NCBI GenBank assembly: GCA_951394045.1 | Contig: OX595987.1 | Coordinates: 3,348,001-3,412,000, forward strand | DNA length: 64,000 nucleotides | Source: Nitzschia sp. DOCU1 | Lineage: Eukaryota; Bacillariophyta; Bacillariophyceae; Bacillariales; Bacillariaceae | Direction of reading: 5' to 3' | Shown: positions 51,956-61,730 of the stretch, piece after piece | Numbering within the stretch: position 1 is the first letter of the stretch | How the letters are laid out: every line of letters starts with the position of its first letter | Notes under the pieces: model-generated | What the model was told of the DNA's origin: nothing | The model's database searches: none | Seen by the model: only the letters and a program-made list of their open reading frames with translations | Translations under genes and position numbers: made by a program

Positions 51956-52653
51956 ACTGTCTAGTGGACGCTGAGGAAGTGTGAATGTGGCGGTCGGGCT
52001 TATCGCTGACGAATTGTGTATGGGCGGTTCATGTGAACCTGACATCTTTTGCTTTAGAGCATTAGAAGATACTACAGAACATTGGTAGGAATATCATATG
52101 AGTTTGGCTTCTTCCTACGAGAAACAAGTAGGAGGCTTCTCGGAATCCACCGCGCAAGGCATCAGTAATGTGTACTATAGAACTTGTTTCAATCGCTTAT
52201 TGTGGCGTTTGTCTCCTCTCTCCTCCACCTGCGGATGCGGATGCCACGCCATCTTGGCATTAATGTAGGACCGGCGGGATGGCATACCGCGTGCGTTTTA
52301 ATGCAGGGACCGTATAGATTGGATCAAATCAGGCGTTACGGGTTTAGTAGCTAAGGATATCGAGGGATACCATTACCACTGTGGCGTTTCCCGTGTCCTC
52401 GGAAAAGTAGCGTGTCCTACCGGTAGTAGTAGAATATTGGGGGGAAAAGCCCGCAAGCTGCGCGGTTGAGAAGCGCGACAAAAAGATACGCCATACGCCA
52501 TTTGGATACTTTTTGCTCCACCAACGCCGACGTGGTGGGCGGTGGAAGGAGTCCTCTTGCTTGGGCCATTGCTATTCTTGGAGAGATGGCAACCTTTCGA
52601 TTGAATGCTAGGATTTGATATACCGGTACCACACTGATGCATGTTAGGAGAGA
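51956..52653. other. Intergenic, no gene recognised
   Basis: About 700 bp. Contains CTACCGGTAG followed by TAGTAG (52417 onward). No supported coding sequence. Confidence 0.5.
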
Positions 52654-54087
52654 ATGTCAGGATTCATTCGCTTTCAGCACCAGCAGTGTCGGCTCTTTTC
52701 TTCCAACAACAACAAAAGCAAAACTTTATTCGTCGCCAACGTCTTTCCCGATGCGTCCGCGTCAGCGGCAGGTGTCCGGACTCTAGCCCTTTTGGATGGT
52801 ATGGCAAAGTCGTCCTCTGTCCATCTTGTCACTGCTGTTTCCAATGATGTTAGCAGTGAGAGATCTTCTCCTGGTCGACAAACCACCAATAGTGTCTTTG
52901 CTGCTGCGGCGCCCCCTCAAGATTTGATGGACGATTTGGCGCGTCGAAATATTTCATGGTCGTGGTTGCCGCCGAATCGGTGGCAGCTAGTGAAGGAATT
53001 TTCAAAGCATCACACAGACGTGGGAACGATTCTGTTTGATCGCTACTACGTCGAAGAGGCCTTTTCGTTTGCACTGAAAGAATGCTATCCAAAAGCGGCA
53101 CGGATTCTAGACATGCAAGATATGCATTCGCTGCGGAAAGTGAAGGAGAAACTAGTCATGGAATGGGACACCAAGAGTGACAGGAGCGATGATCCTTTGC
53201 AAGTCTTGGACTTGGTGATGACTCATGTCCCCTCGGTTGACAATCCTCAGTTGTTACGGGAACTAGGATCTATCCATCGATGCGATTTGACCTTGGTGTG
53301 TTCCCCATACGAACTGCAGCTATTGGAGTCAACATATTGCATTGCGTCCTCCAAATTGTGTCTGGCACCATTCTTTGTTGCAACAGATGCATTGAGACCA
53401 ATTTCGGAAACGCCCTTTGGCTCGCCATTGTTTGTGTTTTGTGGGGGATTCAAACACGCACCGAATGTTGACGCGGTTCGTCTCTTGCTGCGAACAATTT
53501 GGCCCAAGATACGAGCAAAACTGCCCACAGCTAGTTTACACATCCATGGAGCGTATTGTCCCATGGAGTTTCGAAATGCCCACAGTCCCAACGAAAAGGG
53601 AATTCATGTGCACGGATATACTTCATCTCTGGAGCAGATTTTTGGTCGACCAGGAGGCGTCCTCTTGGCTCCTTTACGGTTTGGGGCCGGAATCAAGGGA
53701 AAGATTATCGACGCATGGAGTCACGGTATGCCTGTGGTTACTACCCCGATCGGATCCGAGGGAATGACCTCCGACGAATCCAGTGAAATATCATTTGGTG
53801 GTTCGGTTGCATGGTCCCTCGACCAATTTGTGGACGCGGCGGTGGAACTTTCAACGTCGCAGACAGCCCACGTTGATGCCGTTCGGAGAGGACAGGAACT
53901 ACTTCGTGCAATGCAGAATCAAGAATCAAACTGGGCGCGAGTGGACTCGACAGTCAAGGACGTGAAGGCCAAATTGCATTGTAGGAGACGGGCCGACTAC
54001 ACCCAAGCTCTCTTGTGGCACCATACCGCTCGAAGCACAGAATACTTTTCACGATGGATCGAAATGAAGGAGACCAGACAGGCATAA
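52654..54087 (+). CDS. Glycosyltransferase, GT-B fold (GT4/Glycos_transf_1-like)
   Basis: 477 residues, single exon. The N-terminal Rossmann-like half begins KTLFVANVFPDASASAAGVR. The C-terminal half has the donor-binding features of family-4-type transferases: FVFCGGFKHAPNVDAVRLLL, then the ASLHIHG strand, HVHGYTSSLEQIF, and APLRFGAGIKGKIIDAWSHG followed by MPVVTTPIGSEGM. The G-x-K-x-K-x-x-E/D motif is present as GAGIKGKIID. The leader (MSGFIRFQHQQCRLFSS) could be an organelle presequence, but this is weak. The sugar donor and acceptor are unknown. Confidence 0.85.
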   Translation: MSGFIRFQHQQCRLFSSNNNKSKTLFVANVFPDASASAAGVRTLALLDGMAKSSSVHLVTAVSNDVSSERSSPGRQTTNSVFAAAAPPQDLMDDLARRNISWSWLPPNRWQLVKEFSKHHTDVGTILFDRYYVEEAFSFALKECYPKAARILDMQDMHSLRKVKEKLVMEWDTKSDRSDDPLQVLDLVMTHVPSVDNPQLLRELGSIHRCDLTLVCSPYELQLLESTYCIASSKLCLAPFFVATDALRPISETPFGSPLFVFCGGFKHAPNVDAVRLLLRTIWPKIRAKLPTASLHIHGAYCPMEFRNAHSPNEKGIHVHGYTSSLEQIFGRPGGVLLAPLRFGAGIKGKIIDAWSHGMPVVTTPIGSEGMTSDESSEISFGGSVAWSLDQFVDAAVELSTSQTAHVDAVRRGQELLRAMQNQESNWARVDSTVKDVKAKLHCRRRADYTQALLWHHTARSTEYFSRWIEMKETRQA

Positions 54088-54191
54088 CAAGTTTCGCCCA
54101 TGTAGTAAAGAACTAAAGTCATAATGGGTGAAGCAAAATTAAGTAGCTAAACTTATAGAGTACATAGTATTACACGATGGCTTTCCATCGT

Positions 54192-55313
54192 TTATGGTCT
54201 GCGTGTATCCGCAGATACAGCTTGCGGCGGTCGTCCCAAGCTTGCAGGGGGTCCTCCCGCGGCACCAGGAGGTCCTCCCATGAATGGCATGGAAGGAGGT
54301 GCTCCGCCTTCTTTTCGTTCGCTCATGGAGAACAAGAAGTCGTGTACAAAGTCTCCGGCCCATTCTGCTCCGTACATGGCAGCAAAAAGTCCAGTCGCAG
54401 GATCACGTTCAGCTGAGTACGTGTCGTACTCTTTTTGTCGCTCGAGAACCATCTTCATATCGGCAGGATTGGCTTCCGTTGATCGAACTAGATCAAGGTG
54501 GGTCTGAACGTAGCTCTTGAATGCCGGGAAGAGGTCCTTCTTGACGATGTTCTCGTCATCAAATCGGGCAAACAACATCTGCTGTGAGAAAAACTGAGTT
54601 TCGTCGTAGAACTTGGCGCTCATTCGGCCCTTCAAGGACTCGTACTTGTCCTTGATAGGCTCAAGGATGTGTTCGTAAGTGGTGGCATGGTCAGCTTCGT
54701 TCTCGTGTAGCGGCTGGAAGTCAACGATTGCCAAATACTTCTTTCTGTTAAACGCCAAAAGGTCAACGCCCAAGATTGGAAGATTGTACTCTGGGTCAGG
54801 ATAAAAGACCGCATTGAATACCTGAGTGTTGTCGCCGGCGTCGTAGTAGGTCATGCGAATCTTTCGGTACTCCTTGGAGGAGGCACACAGATTCACGATA
54901 CGGGCCTTCTTCTTAGTGTTCACATTGTAGGAAAAGTCCGTCTTGCCGTTGTGGCAAGGTGTGACTTTCAGATCTGTCAGGTGTTCCTCCATGAAGGACA
55001 TTGTCCATTCCCAGAATGGCATGTAGAGGAGCTCATCATCTTGTACATTCTTATCGATCGAGTCCTTCCATGGCATGCCATGAACGGCTTCTGCCTGGCG
55101 CAGTGTCATGGTTCTTTCCCCAAGATTGATATTTTTGAGTGTCTTTTCTACTTGGTATTTCGTGACAGGATCCAAAACGTTTGTTTCCATGTCCATAACG
55201 AAATTAGTCCGATGTTGGGGGCCCACAACTGGGGTTCCCACAAACGAGTGGTGAGGCGAAGAAAGCGTGTATGCCGCCGCTACAGGAAGGATCAAGAGAT
55301 GCTGAGGCTTCAT
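54192..55313 (-). CDS. Ferredoxin-dependent bilin reductase (HY2/PebA-like), plastid
   Basis: 373 residues, single exon. Reduces biliverdin-derived tetrapyrroles with ferredoxin electrons to make phytobilins. A signal peptide ends near AAAYTLSS (an ASAF-like site with Tyr). Family markers: GMPWKDSID, LLYMPFWEWTMSFMEEHL, the core YYDAGDNTQVFNAVFYPDP with ILGVDLLAFNRKK (substrate-pocket Asp) then AIVDFQPL, ETQFFSQQMLFARF, and SAERDPATGLFAAMYG near the C-terminus. GVDLL resembles PebA more than the GGDLV of PebB or the HY2 form. The last 45 residues are Gly/Pro-rich. Its diverged paralogue lies at 57895-58965. Exact product cannot be told. Confidence 0.9.
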   Translation of the reverse strand: MKPQHLLILPVAAAYTLSSPHHSFVGTPVVGPQHRTNFVMDMETNVLDPVTKYQVEKTLKNINLGERTMTLRQAEAVHGMPWKDSIDKNVQDDELLYMPFWEWTMSFMEEHLTDLKVTPCHNGKTDFSYNVNTKKKARIVNLCASSKEYRKIRMTYYDAGDNTQVFNAVFYPDPEYNLPILGVDLLAFNRKKYLAIVDFQPLHENEADHATTYEHILEPIKDKYESLKGRMSAKFYDETQFFSQQMLFARFDDENIVKKDLFPAFKSYVQTHLDLVRSTEANPADMKMVLERQKEYDTYSAERDPATGLFAAMYGAEWAGDFVHDFLFSMSERKEGGAPPSMPFMGGPPGAAGGPPASLGRPPQAVSADTRRP

Positions 55314-55473
55314 GGTTGCTAAAGGCTGAAGTGAATGCTTCGTAAGATAGACCTTTGGCGAGTAGAATAAAATCTTTGAGCACTTCGGCTACAACGACTA
55401 TTATTCTTGGTGTGTCTTTCTCATCAAACAACGTTTGCCTTGGATCGGAAACTTGAACTTTTTCAAGAGAGCA

Positions 55474-55812
55474 CTAATCTCCGATTTTCCCTCTGGTACA
55501 GCCCAACGATTGGTTTCTACTTACGTATTTTCCACGACACTTTTCTACTGAAGTTGAACCAAACAATCGCGCGATCCTCCATGCATGGATGCAGTTCGTG
55601 TTTGTGTGGTGGATTGGTTCAACGAGGCCTTCGGAATCAGGAATCCAGAAATCTTCAACTTCGTCCGAGGGATACAGGCGTACCTTTTTGATCAGTCTGA
55701 GTCGTGCGAGTCGAATTGCCTGAGGGGACGGAGGAAGGACGGATAGAAGATGAATACGAAAAACAGAAGCAAGAGAAGCTACCGCTTGAGGTACCCGCAA
55801 GCAACATGCCAT
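55474..55812 (-). CDS. Small low-confidence ORF upstream of bilin reductase 1
   Basis: 112 codons, no family recognised. QAIRLARLRLIKKVRLYPSD followed by EVEDFWIPDSEGLVEPIHH looks protein-like, and a GTAAGTAG donor-like site follows AAATAC near 55526. If spliced, a longer gene running toward 55204 in another frame is possible, overlapping the bilin reductase start. It may be chance. Confidence 0.22.
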   Translation of the reverse strand: MACCLRVPQAVASLASVFRIHLLSVLPPSPQAIRLARLRLIKKVRLYPSDEVEDFWIPDSEGLVEPIHHTNTNCIHAWRIARLFGSTSVEKCRGKYVSRNQSLGCTRGKIGD

Positions 55813-56023
55813 TACGATGATAGTTGAATAGCAATTTAGAAAAAAGCAGGAAGACTGCCTCTGCTAGTTTCTAGCTATACTTACGTCAAAGCTCAGTCGC
55901 GCCGCAACATTTGCAGGAAAATAAGAATCAATGACCCTTCGCTCCTTAAGCTGCATTAGCTTCGTTGCTTCGGAAAACTTAATCAAACTAAGATAAAGGT
56001 TAGGTTTTAGTCGGATTCTGACT

Positions 56024-57248
56024 TTAGACCTTGTAGAGGACCTTGCCCTTGCTTTTTCCTGCTTCGAGATACTTGTGCCCCTCAGCGGCTTGGTCGAGAG
56101 GGATCACTTGGTCAACAGAGACGGTGAGCTGTCCGTTCTGGAGCCATCCAAAGATCTCATTGGCCCTCCAGACCAATTCCTCCCGCGTAACGCTGTAGTC
56201 GAGAAGCTTGGGGCGGGTCACGTACGCGGACTTTCCAATCAAGCGCAGAACTGGAAATGCAGGCTGAACACAGTCACACAAGATCAAATAAATAATATGA
56301 GCAAAGATTGGCCGTGTCATTTTCCGAACGATGGCGCCAGCGACCACTTACAACTGCCCCCGAAGCGTTTCCGAACGAGATGAAAATACCACGTCGTGCC
56401 AAGGAGTCGATCGAGATATCAACTGTACTTTTTCCAATACCATCAATCACGCATTTGACGCCCGCACCCCCGGTAACTTCCATCACTTTGGCGACAATGT
56501 CGACAGATGTATAATCTTCATACGAAGTTCCCGGTACCTCGTCGCAAACAATCAATTCGTCGCATCCAAGGTCCTTTGCGACGTCCTGCTTTCCTTTTGA
56601 CACGGTACCTATGACCTTAAATCCACGAATCTTGGCCATTTGCGCGGCCCACTGGCAGGTTCCTCCGCCGACTCCGTGAATAAGACACCACTCGCCAGGT
56701 TTGATCAAGTCAGCATGAGCGGAAGATGTAAGATAGTGGGCGGTCAAGCCCTGGACGACGCATGATGTCGCTACATCCAAACCAACGCCATCCGGTACAG
56801 GAAGTAGTTTTGCAGCCGGGACAGCCGTGTACTCTGCGTAGGAACCAAATACAGAATATGCAACTCGGTCGCCGATCTTGATTCCCTGGTCTGCCGCTTC
56901 CTTGGAAACTGCCGCTACAGTGCCACCACCCTCCTGGCCACCCACGAAAGGAAGATCACGCGCATACAAGCCACTTCTGTGATAAGTGTCGATGAAGTTG
57001 ATTCCAGCAAATTCGTTCTTCACGATGACTTGTCCGGCAGCCATTTTCGGGACGGGATAATCAGTCTCAACTTTCAAGGCATCGGCGTCACCAACTACGC
57101 GTACCACAGCAGCCTTTCCGAGAAATAGAAAAAACGCATGAGTCACATAGCGCCTACTTCATCCCGACAAACAGAAACATTGGTCCAAGAGGAGGCCTTA
57201 GCTCGGTATTGCACCGTCGGCCCCATCGCAATGCCTACGCACCTTCAT
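56024..57248 (-). CDS. NADPH:quinone oxidoreductase (zeta-crystallin type, MDR)
   Basis: 335 residues over three exons: 57248-57243 (only ATGAAG), 57113-56352 and 56263-56024; introns of 130 and 88 bp. The micro-exon gives the family-standard start M-K-AAVVRVVGDADALKV. Family motifs: GQVIVKNEFAGINFIDTYHR (quinone oxidoreductase signature), GGQEGGGTVAAV, AYSVFGSYAEYTAVP, and the NADPH-binding IHGVGGGTCQWAAQMAK. The last exon (AFPVLRLIG, VIPLDQAAEGHKYLEAGKSK) matches the normal end GKVLYKV. No zinc ligands, as expected. Reduces quinones one electron at a time. It sits between the two bilin reductase genes, all on minus. Confidence 0.93.
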
Positions 57249-57443
57249 AGTCTCAGGGACGCCGGAGAAAGCTCGACGGAGCACATTGATAGACGGTGCT
57301 ACACGGCAAGAAGTAAACGACAGCATGATACACTATCTTCGAGACTGCAGTCTTGATGTTATGCCGCTGACAAGTAATCCTTTCCTTGCTGTTGTGTGAT
57401 GATCGAGATGACATCGTTGCGTCCATCGAAACGAGAATGACGA

Positions 57444-57451
57444 TGACGTCA
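57444..57451. promoter_or_regulatory. TGACGTCA site upstream of QOR
   Basis: Perfect palindrome in the sequence CGATGACGTCAGAA. One of four full TGACGTCA sites noted in the window. Confidence 0.4.
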
Positions 57452-57746
57452 GAATCGCATCCTCGCGTTGCCAACGCGCCAGTCGCGAACACCCTCCTTC
57501 TAATTCGAATGAGTCCATGGCATGGCGGCCTGCCTGCTTCCTGCCCTCCAGTCTGATTTTTCCATCCCTATCAAAGCCCAGTTCAATGCCTTAGTTTCAC
57601 TCCAAGCTTTCTTGTTAGCTCGATATCTAGAAATTTATATGGTTGCCTCTACAATAGTAAAAATCCAACATACACGTGTACCTTGGTGCAAGAAACGCTG
57701 GGGAGCAGGTGGCTCCATTGTCGAGATGGGAAACATGACTGAACGA

Positions 57747-57870
57747 CTGAGATTGAAGCACAGTAGAGTATGCAATGGTGCAGCTCATGAAGAACGGCGA
57801 TTCCGGGCGAATGAGATTCAAGCATAGAGTACGCAATGGCACAGCTCGTGCAAAAATGGGGATTCTGAGC
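57747..57870. repeat. Imperfect direct repeat, two units of about 58 bp
   Basis: Unit 1 (57747-57807) and unit 2 (57811-57870) share GAGATT-AAGCA-AGAGTA-GCAATGG-CAGCTC-TG and an ending GATTC. It lies just beyond the stop of bilin reductase 2. Confidence 0.6.
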
Positions 57871-57894
57871 TTCGGCGGCGTCACCTTTCTGAGG

Positions 57895-58965
57895 TCAATT
57901 ACGTTGGTCTACGCCATCCGATAGAGGAAATAGTACATCATAAACAAAAGCATCTGCGAAATCTCTTCCAAACAATGATGCCAGCAGCCCATGTGCCGGA
58001 TCACGAGTAGAGGAATAGTCATCGTAGGCCTTGTGCCGTTGCAAAACTGCGCTGAAGTCCGTCCTTTGTGGGCTGCTCTGAGTAGCCTGGACAAGTTTAT
58101 GATGAACTTTGACGTACTTCTTGTAGGCCGGGAATAGTTCTTTCCATACATAGTCGGGCTCGCTCCCTCGTCCGAGAAGGAGCTGCTTGGAAAAGAATTG
58201 ATTCTCGTCATAAAACCTCTTCGACATGGAGTGTTGAAGACTCGGGTATGCAGCACGAATGGGCTCTAGTAGGAACGAATACATCATGTCATGCTCCTCT
58301 TCTGTTGTCTGAACAGGTTGCATGTCAACGACCGTCAAATGTCTGGTTTGGTTGTTGAATTGTAAAAAGTCGATGCCCAAAACTGGTAAATTGGTTCGCG
58401 GATACCAGAGGGAAGTAAACACCTGTGTAGCTGTTCCTGCATCCAGATAGGTAAGCCGTATCAGACGATATTCATCCGATTCAAAGCACAGAGTGATCAT
58501 CCGCTTCTTCTTTTGACGATTGTCGACGTACGTCAAATCTTTGCTCTGCGTTCGGTCTTTCGTTGGAATTGCTCGTAGATTCTTGAGATTGCTCTTCATG
58601 TATTCCATTTGCCACTTCCAGAACGGCATGTAAAACAGGTTTTCGTGTGGATAAGAAGGATCGATGGATGATTTCCACGGCATTCCATGAGAATGTTCCA
58701 ATTCGAAGACGTCGGCTCCTTGCCTCGACTGTGGTAGATCGGAAGACACGTCTGGGATACCTGGATCGTCCATGATTCCTGTTGCGCAGGGTTCAAGAAT
58801 CGAGGTCGAAAGCTTTTTGGATAGATCACGAAAATCCCGGGCAGATCGCACTTGACTGAAAATCGTTTGTAGCTTGGTCAAGCTCAACCACGCATCCACT
58901 TGCAACGCAAGGAACAACTGGACCACGACCGCCATCCGTGAAACCACCTGCCGTAGGATGACCAT
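57895..58965 (-). CDS. Second ferredoxin-dependent bilin reductase, diverged paralogue
   Basis: 356 residues, single exon; a start at 58935 (MAVVVQLFLALQVDAW) is also possible. The hydrophobic leader ends VDAW-LSL, an ASAF-like plastid site with Trp. Family markers parallel the first copy: GMPWKSSID, LFYMPFWKWQMEYMKSNLKN, LRAIP, the core LTYLDAGTATQVFTSLWYP, VLGIDFLQFNNQTRHL then VVDMQPV, DENQFFSKQLLLGRG and SSTRDPAHGLLASLFG. The substrate-pocket Asp is kept in GIDFL. It lacks the Gly/Pro tail of its paralogue. The two copies may catalyse successive steps, as PebA and PebB do, but sequence alone does not settle which is which. Confidence 0.88.
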   Translation of the reverse strand: MVILRQVVSRMAVVVQLFLALQVDAWLSLTKLQTIFSQVRSARDFRDLSKKLSTSILEPCATGIMDDPGIPDVSSDLPQSRQGADVFELEHSHGMPWKSSIDPSYPHENLFYMPFWKWQMEYMKSNLKNLRAIPTKDRTQSKDLTYVDNRQKKKRMITLCFESDEYRLIRLTYLDAGTATQVFTSLWYPRTNLPVLGIDFLQFNNQTRHLTVVDMQPVQTTEEEHDMMYSFLLEPIRAAYPSLQHSMSKRFYDENQFFSKQLLLGRGSEPDYVWKELFPAYKKYVKVHHKLVQATQSSPQRTDFSAVLQRHKAYDDYSSTRDPAHGLLASLFGRDFADAFVYDVLFPLSDGVDQRN

Positions 58966-59424
58966 TTGTCCAGAGCAAGCCGCAACCCTCCTCGAGCACT
59001 TGCAATTATTATTGTATCTGCGAAGCGATGGTAGAAGTCAACTCTTGAATAGAACATAAACGAGTCATCATCTCAAGCGTAAATAACATGGCAACAACAA
59101 TGATGTGTGATGATGTGGCCTCGCGAGAAAGGGAGTTCCTCGGATGGATGGACGTCACTTTCAAAAGTGCGCGACTCCCGCACGCTTTGCGTCCTTTCCG
59201 TGTGGTCGCGTCACAAAAATCGACTCATTGGACTGAATTTTCCCGCCACATGTGTGCGAGCGTGCCCGCCACAACGGGTTTCGGGATAAAGAAAGAAACG
59301 CGAAGAAAAAATCAGTGGCCATCTGTTGCCTCGAGAAGCAATTACTTTCTTGGATGTTGGATATGCCGTTGGAGCCAAGCATCTGCTTCTTTACCTCTCT
59401 AACACACGTTTAAAAACCCGAAAG
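58966..59424. promoter_or_regulatory. Divergent upstream region, bilin reductase 2 / TIM44
   Basis: About 460 bp between two divergent starts, with GACGTCA at 59151-59157. The TIM44 frame is open back to 59326, but the presequence begins at 59425. Confidence 0.4.
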
Positions 59425-60769
59425 ATGCTTTCTCGGAGCCAAAGCCTTGTGCTGCAACGGGTAGTCTACAGCGCCTGTTTTCGTGCAGGATCACGGCCAC
59501 ACGTCGCGGAGCATAGGCTGATACAAAATGTTACTTCGCCGTCACGACCGATAGGTGTTGCCACCCGACACTGGAGCGCCAAGACTGATAACGACGAAAA
59601 GAAGTCGGAGGAGAAGGAGAGCCTACAAGATGCTGTTCGAAGGATGCAGGAAAAAGGCGGCCAATCCGCCGTTGATGATTCCAACGATCAATTGAACGGC
59701 TTCCTCCGAAAAGCATCGGACGTCTGGTCAACTTTTTCGGAAGAAGTCGGCAAGACATGGCACGATCTTTTGAAATCGGGTGATCGCAAGGATATCAACA
59801 AGAAACTGATTCACCCTGAAGATACGGTTGAAGGAGACGCACCCTACACAGGGCCTGTTCAAATCATGGTCATTGACGAAAGCGAGCACTTAACGGCATG
59901 GGAACGCATGCAACGGCGATTGACAGAAGCCCCCATTATTTCTGGTGAGTGGGATCGAATCCATCTTTTCATTGGGTAAAAGTCTTATGAGGATATAAAT
60001 TTCCTCACGCATGAATCTCACTTTTGTGTGTAACTTTTGTGCAGATATTCTGTCAAGATCGGAAGAAATTTACGAGAAATCGGGTGCTAAAAAGGTGAAG
60101 CAAAGAGTCGATCACTTGAGTGAGGACGCCAGGGAGGCTTGGGAGACAAGTCAAAATCCTTGGGTTTATCGTATTAGTTCGGTATACGAAACTATCACCG
60201 CGGAAACGCCAGAATCCATTGCTGTCGCAGAGTTGAGAAAACTGGATCCTGACTTTACATTGGACGATTGGCGCCAAGACGTCGTGGAACACACTTTGCC
60301 AAAAATTATGGAGTGGCTTTTGAAGGGAAAAATCAATCAGCTGAAACCATGGTTGGGTGAGGGGGTCTTTCAAAGGATTGCTGCCGAGATTACTGCAAGA
60401 CAGCAGGAAGGTGTTGAGGTAGACACGCACGTGTTGGGAATCATGAACTCGGAAATTTTGGCCTGTGAGGTAAGGAGTCTCTGATGAGTCGGAAAATTGG
60501 CGATTTATGGCATAAACTCAACCATTTCTGCATTTTTGTAGCCGGATGAAGTGAACAAGGGGTCCCCAATCATCGTGTTGCACTTCATGTGCCAACAAAT
60601 CAACTGCGTTCGAAAGAAGAAAGATGGAACGGTGGTGGAAGGTTCCGAAGACGATATTCGAGCAAACTCGTATGTAGCCGCCTTTCAACGAGAATACAAT
60701 GAAGAAGCTCGTGAGTTGAACTGGAAGATTGTGGACTTCCGCTTCAATGGTGCTATTGCGTATCTATAG
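59425..60769 (+). CDS. TIM44: Mitochondrial import inner membrane translocase subunit TIM44
   Basis: Peripheral matrix protein that anchors mtHsp70 to the TIM23 channel. Three exons: 59425-59944, 60045-60469, 60542-60769, introns of 100 and 72 bp; 390 residues. An amphipathic presequence (MLSRSQSLVLQRVVYSACFR) suits matrix import. The N-terminal half is charged and helical (SLQDAVRRMQEKGG, FLRKASDVWSTFSEEVGKTW). The Tim44-like C-terminal domain (about 200-390) includes PWVYRISSVYETI, ELRKLDPDFTLDDWRQDV, VLGIMNSEILACE, then HFMCQQINCVRKKKDGTVV with WKIVDFRFNGAIAYL at the end. Splicing keeps frame at all junctions. Confidence 0.95.
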
Positions 60770-61730
60770 ACATGTTTGAAGCTAGCAATTTGGGCCCAAA
60801 AATCTCAAGCTCCCGTCGGAAGAAGTGTCAAGAATATGCATGGGTTCCGCGACTAAAGTATAGACTTTTAGACTCTTTCAGCTCGTGTGATCGGAGTGAC
60901 GACGCCAATCTCGGGTTGAAATCCAGCAGTGCATTTTTGTTGGATCTGCCCAGTAGCAGTTTTCATTTTATTAGGCGCGCAGTCTCCTTCCAAAGTCTTA
61001 AGGAGAGGAAGCAAACACTATCAAATCGTCCAATTTAACTGGTTTTTAAAGTTTGCCTCGCGATGTTGTTCACTGAACGATCATTTCTACCGTAGCCTGC
61101 AAATTCTTTAAGACGTGAACGATGATGAGCCTCCTATCTGGGAACGAAATTAGGACTACAGCTCGTAAGAAATAATTTTAATAGCTAGCTAGTTGTGCTT
61201 CCTCCGGTTGATTCGTGCAAAGTTGCCTACGACGTAGTTTTACTTTTTTGCGGTCTCTCTATCGTAGAAACTAATGACGACTCGACTCATCCGATTTTAC
61301 ACGTGGGTAGTTTGAGTATTGCATACAATACATATGAAGGTAGACTCGCTGACGTCGTCTCTTCTTCAACCAGAGATTTCATTATTGTGGAAGGGATGAC
61401 GCAAGCATTTCGACCTCTTATTACGTCACGCCAGATAGCCGCGGATCGCCGCGAGAAAAAGCCAAACTACTTCAAAAATCGAGAGGTTTTCTTTCTTTCT
61501 TTCTTTTCTCGAAGGAAAGCAACGGGAAACTTCAAGCGCAAGTGTGGTTGATGTTTGACATCAGCAAAGAACTAATATTGAAACTCGGAGCGACGCGCTT
61601 TACTTCCATCAGTTCAACGGTATTTCGATAAAGCCCAAAATTCGCCCAAGTGTGAAATATTCATTGCTAGTCCAAAGTCAAAGTCGAGTTGTGAAAGCAT
61701 TCAATAGTCTTTAAAGAAATCGAATCGAAA
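60770..61730. other. Intergenic, no gene recognised
   Basis: About 960 bp. A 118-codon frame at 61195-61551 has no motif and unlikely composition. A TTACGTCA lies near 61421. Confidence 0.5.

Larger units (their letters stand above)
57249..57894. promoter_or_regulatory. Upstream region of the quinone oxidoreductase
   Basis: About 650 bp with TGACGTCA at 57444-57451, about 200 bp upstream of the QOR start, and a direct repeat near 57747-57870. No gene seen. Confidence 0.45.

Noticed and set aside
61195..61551. 118-codon frame between TIM44 and Mpv17 genes
   Set aside because: No motif, poor composition, no splice partners; likely chance.
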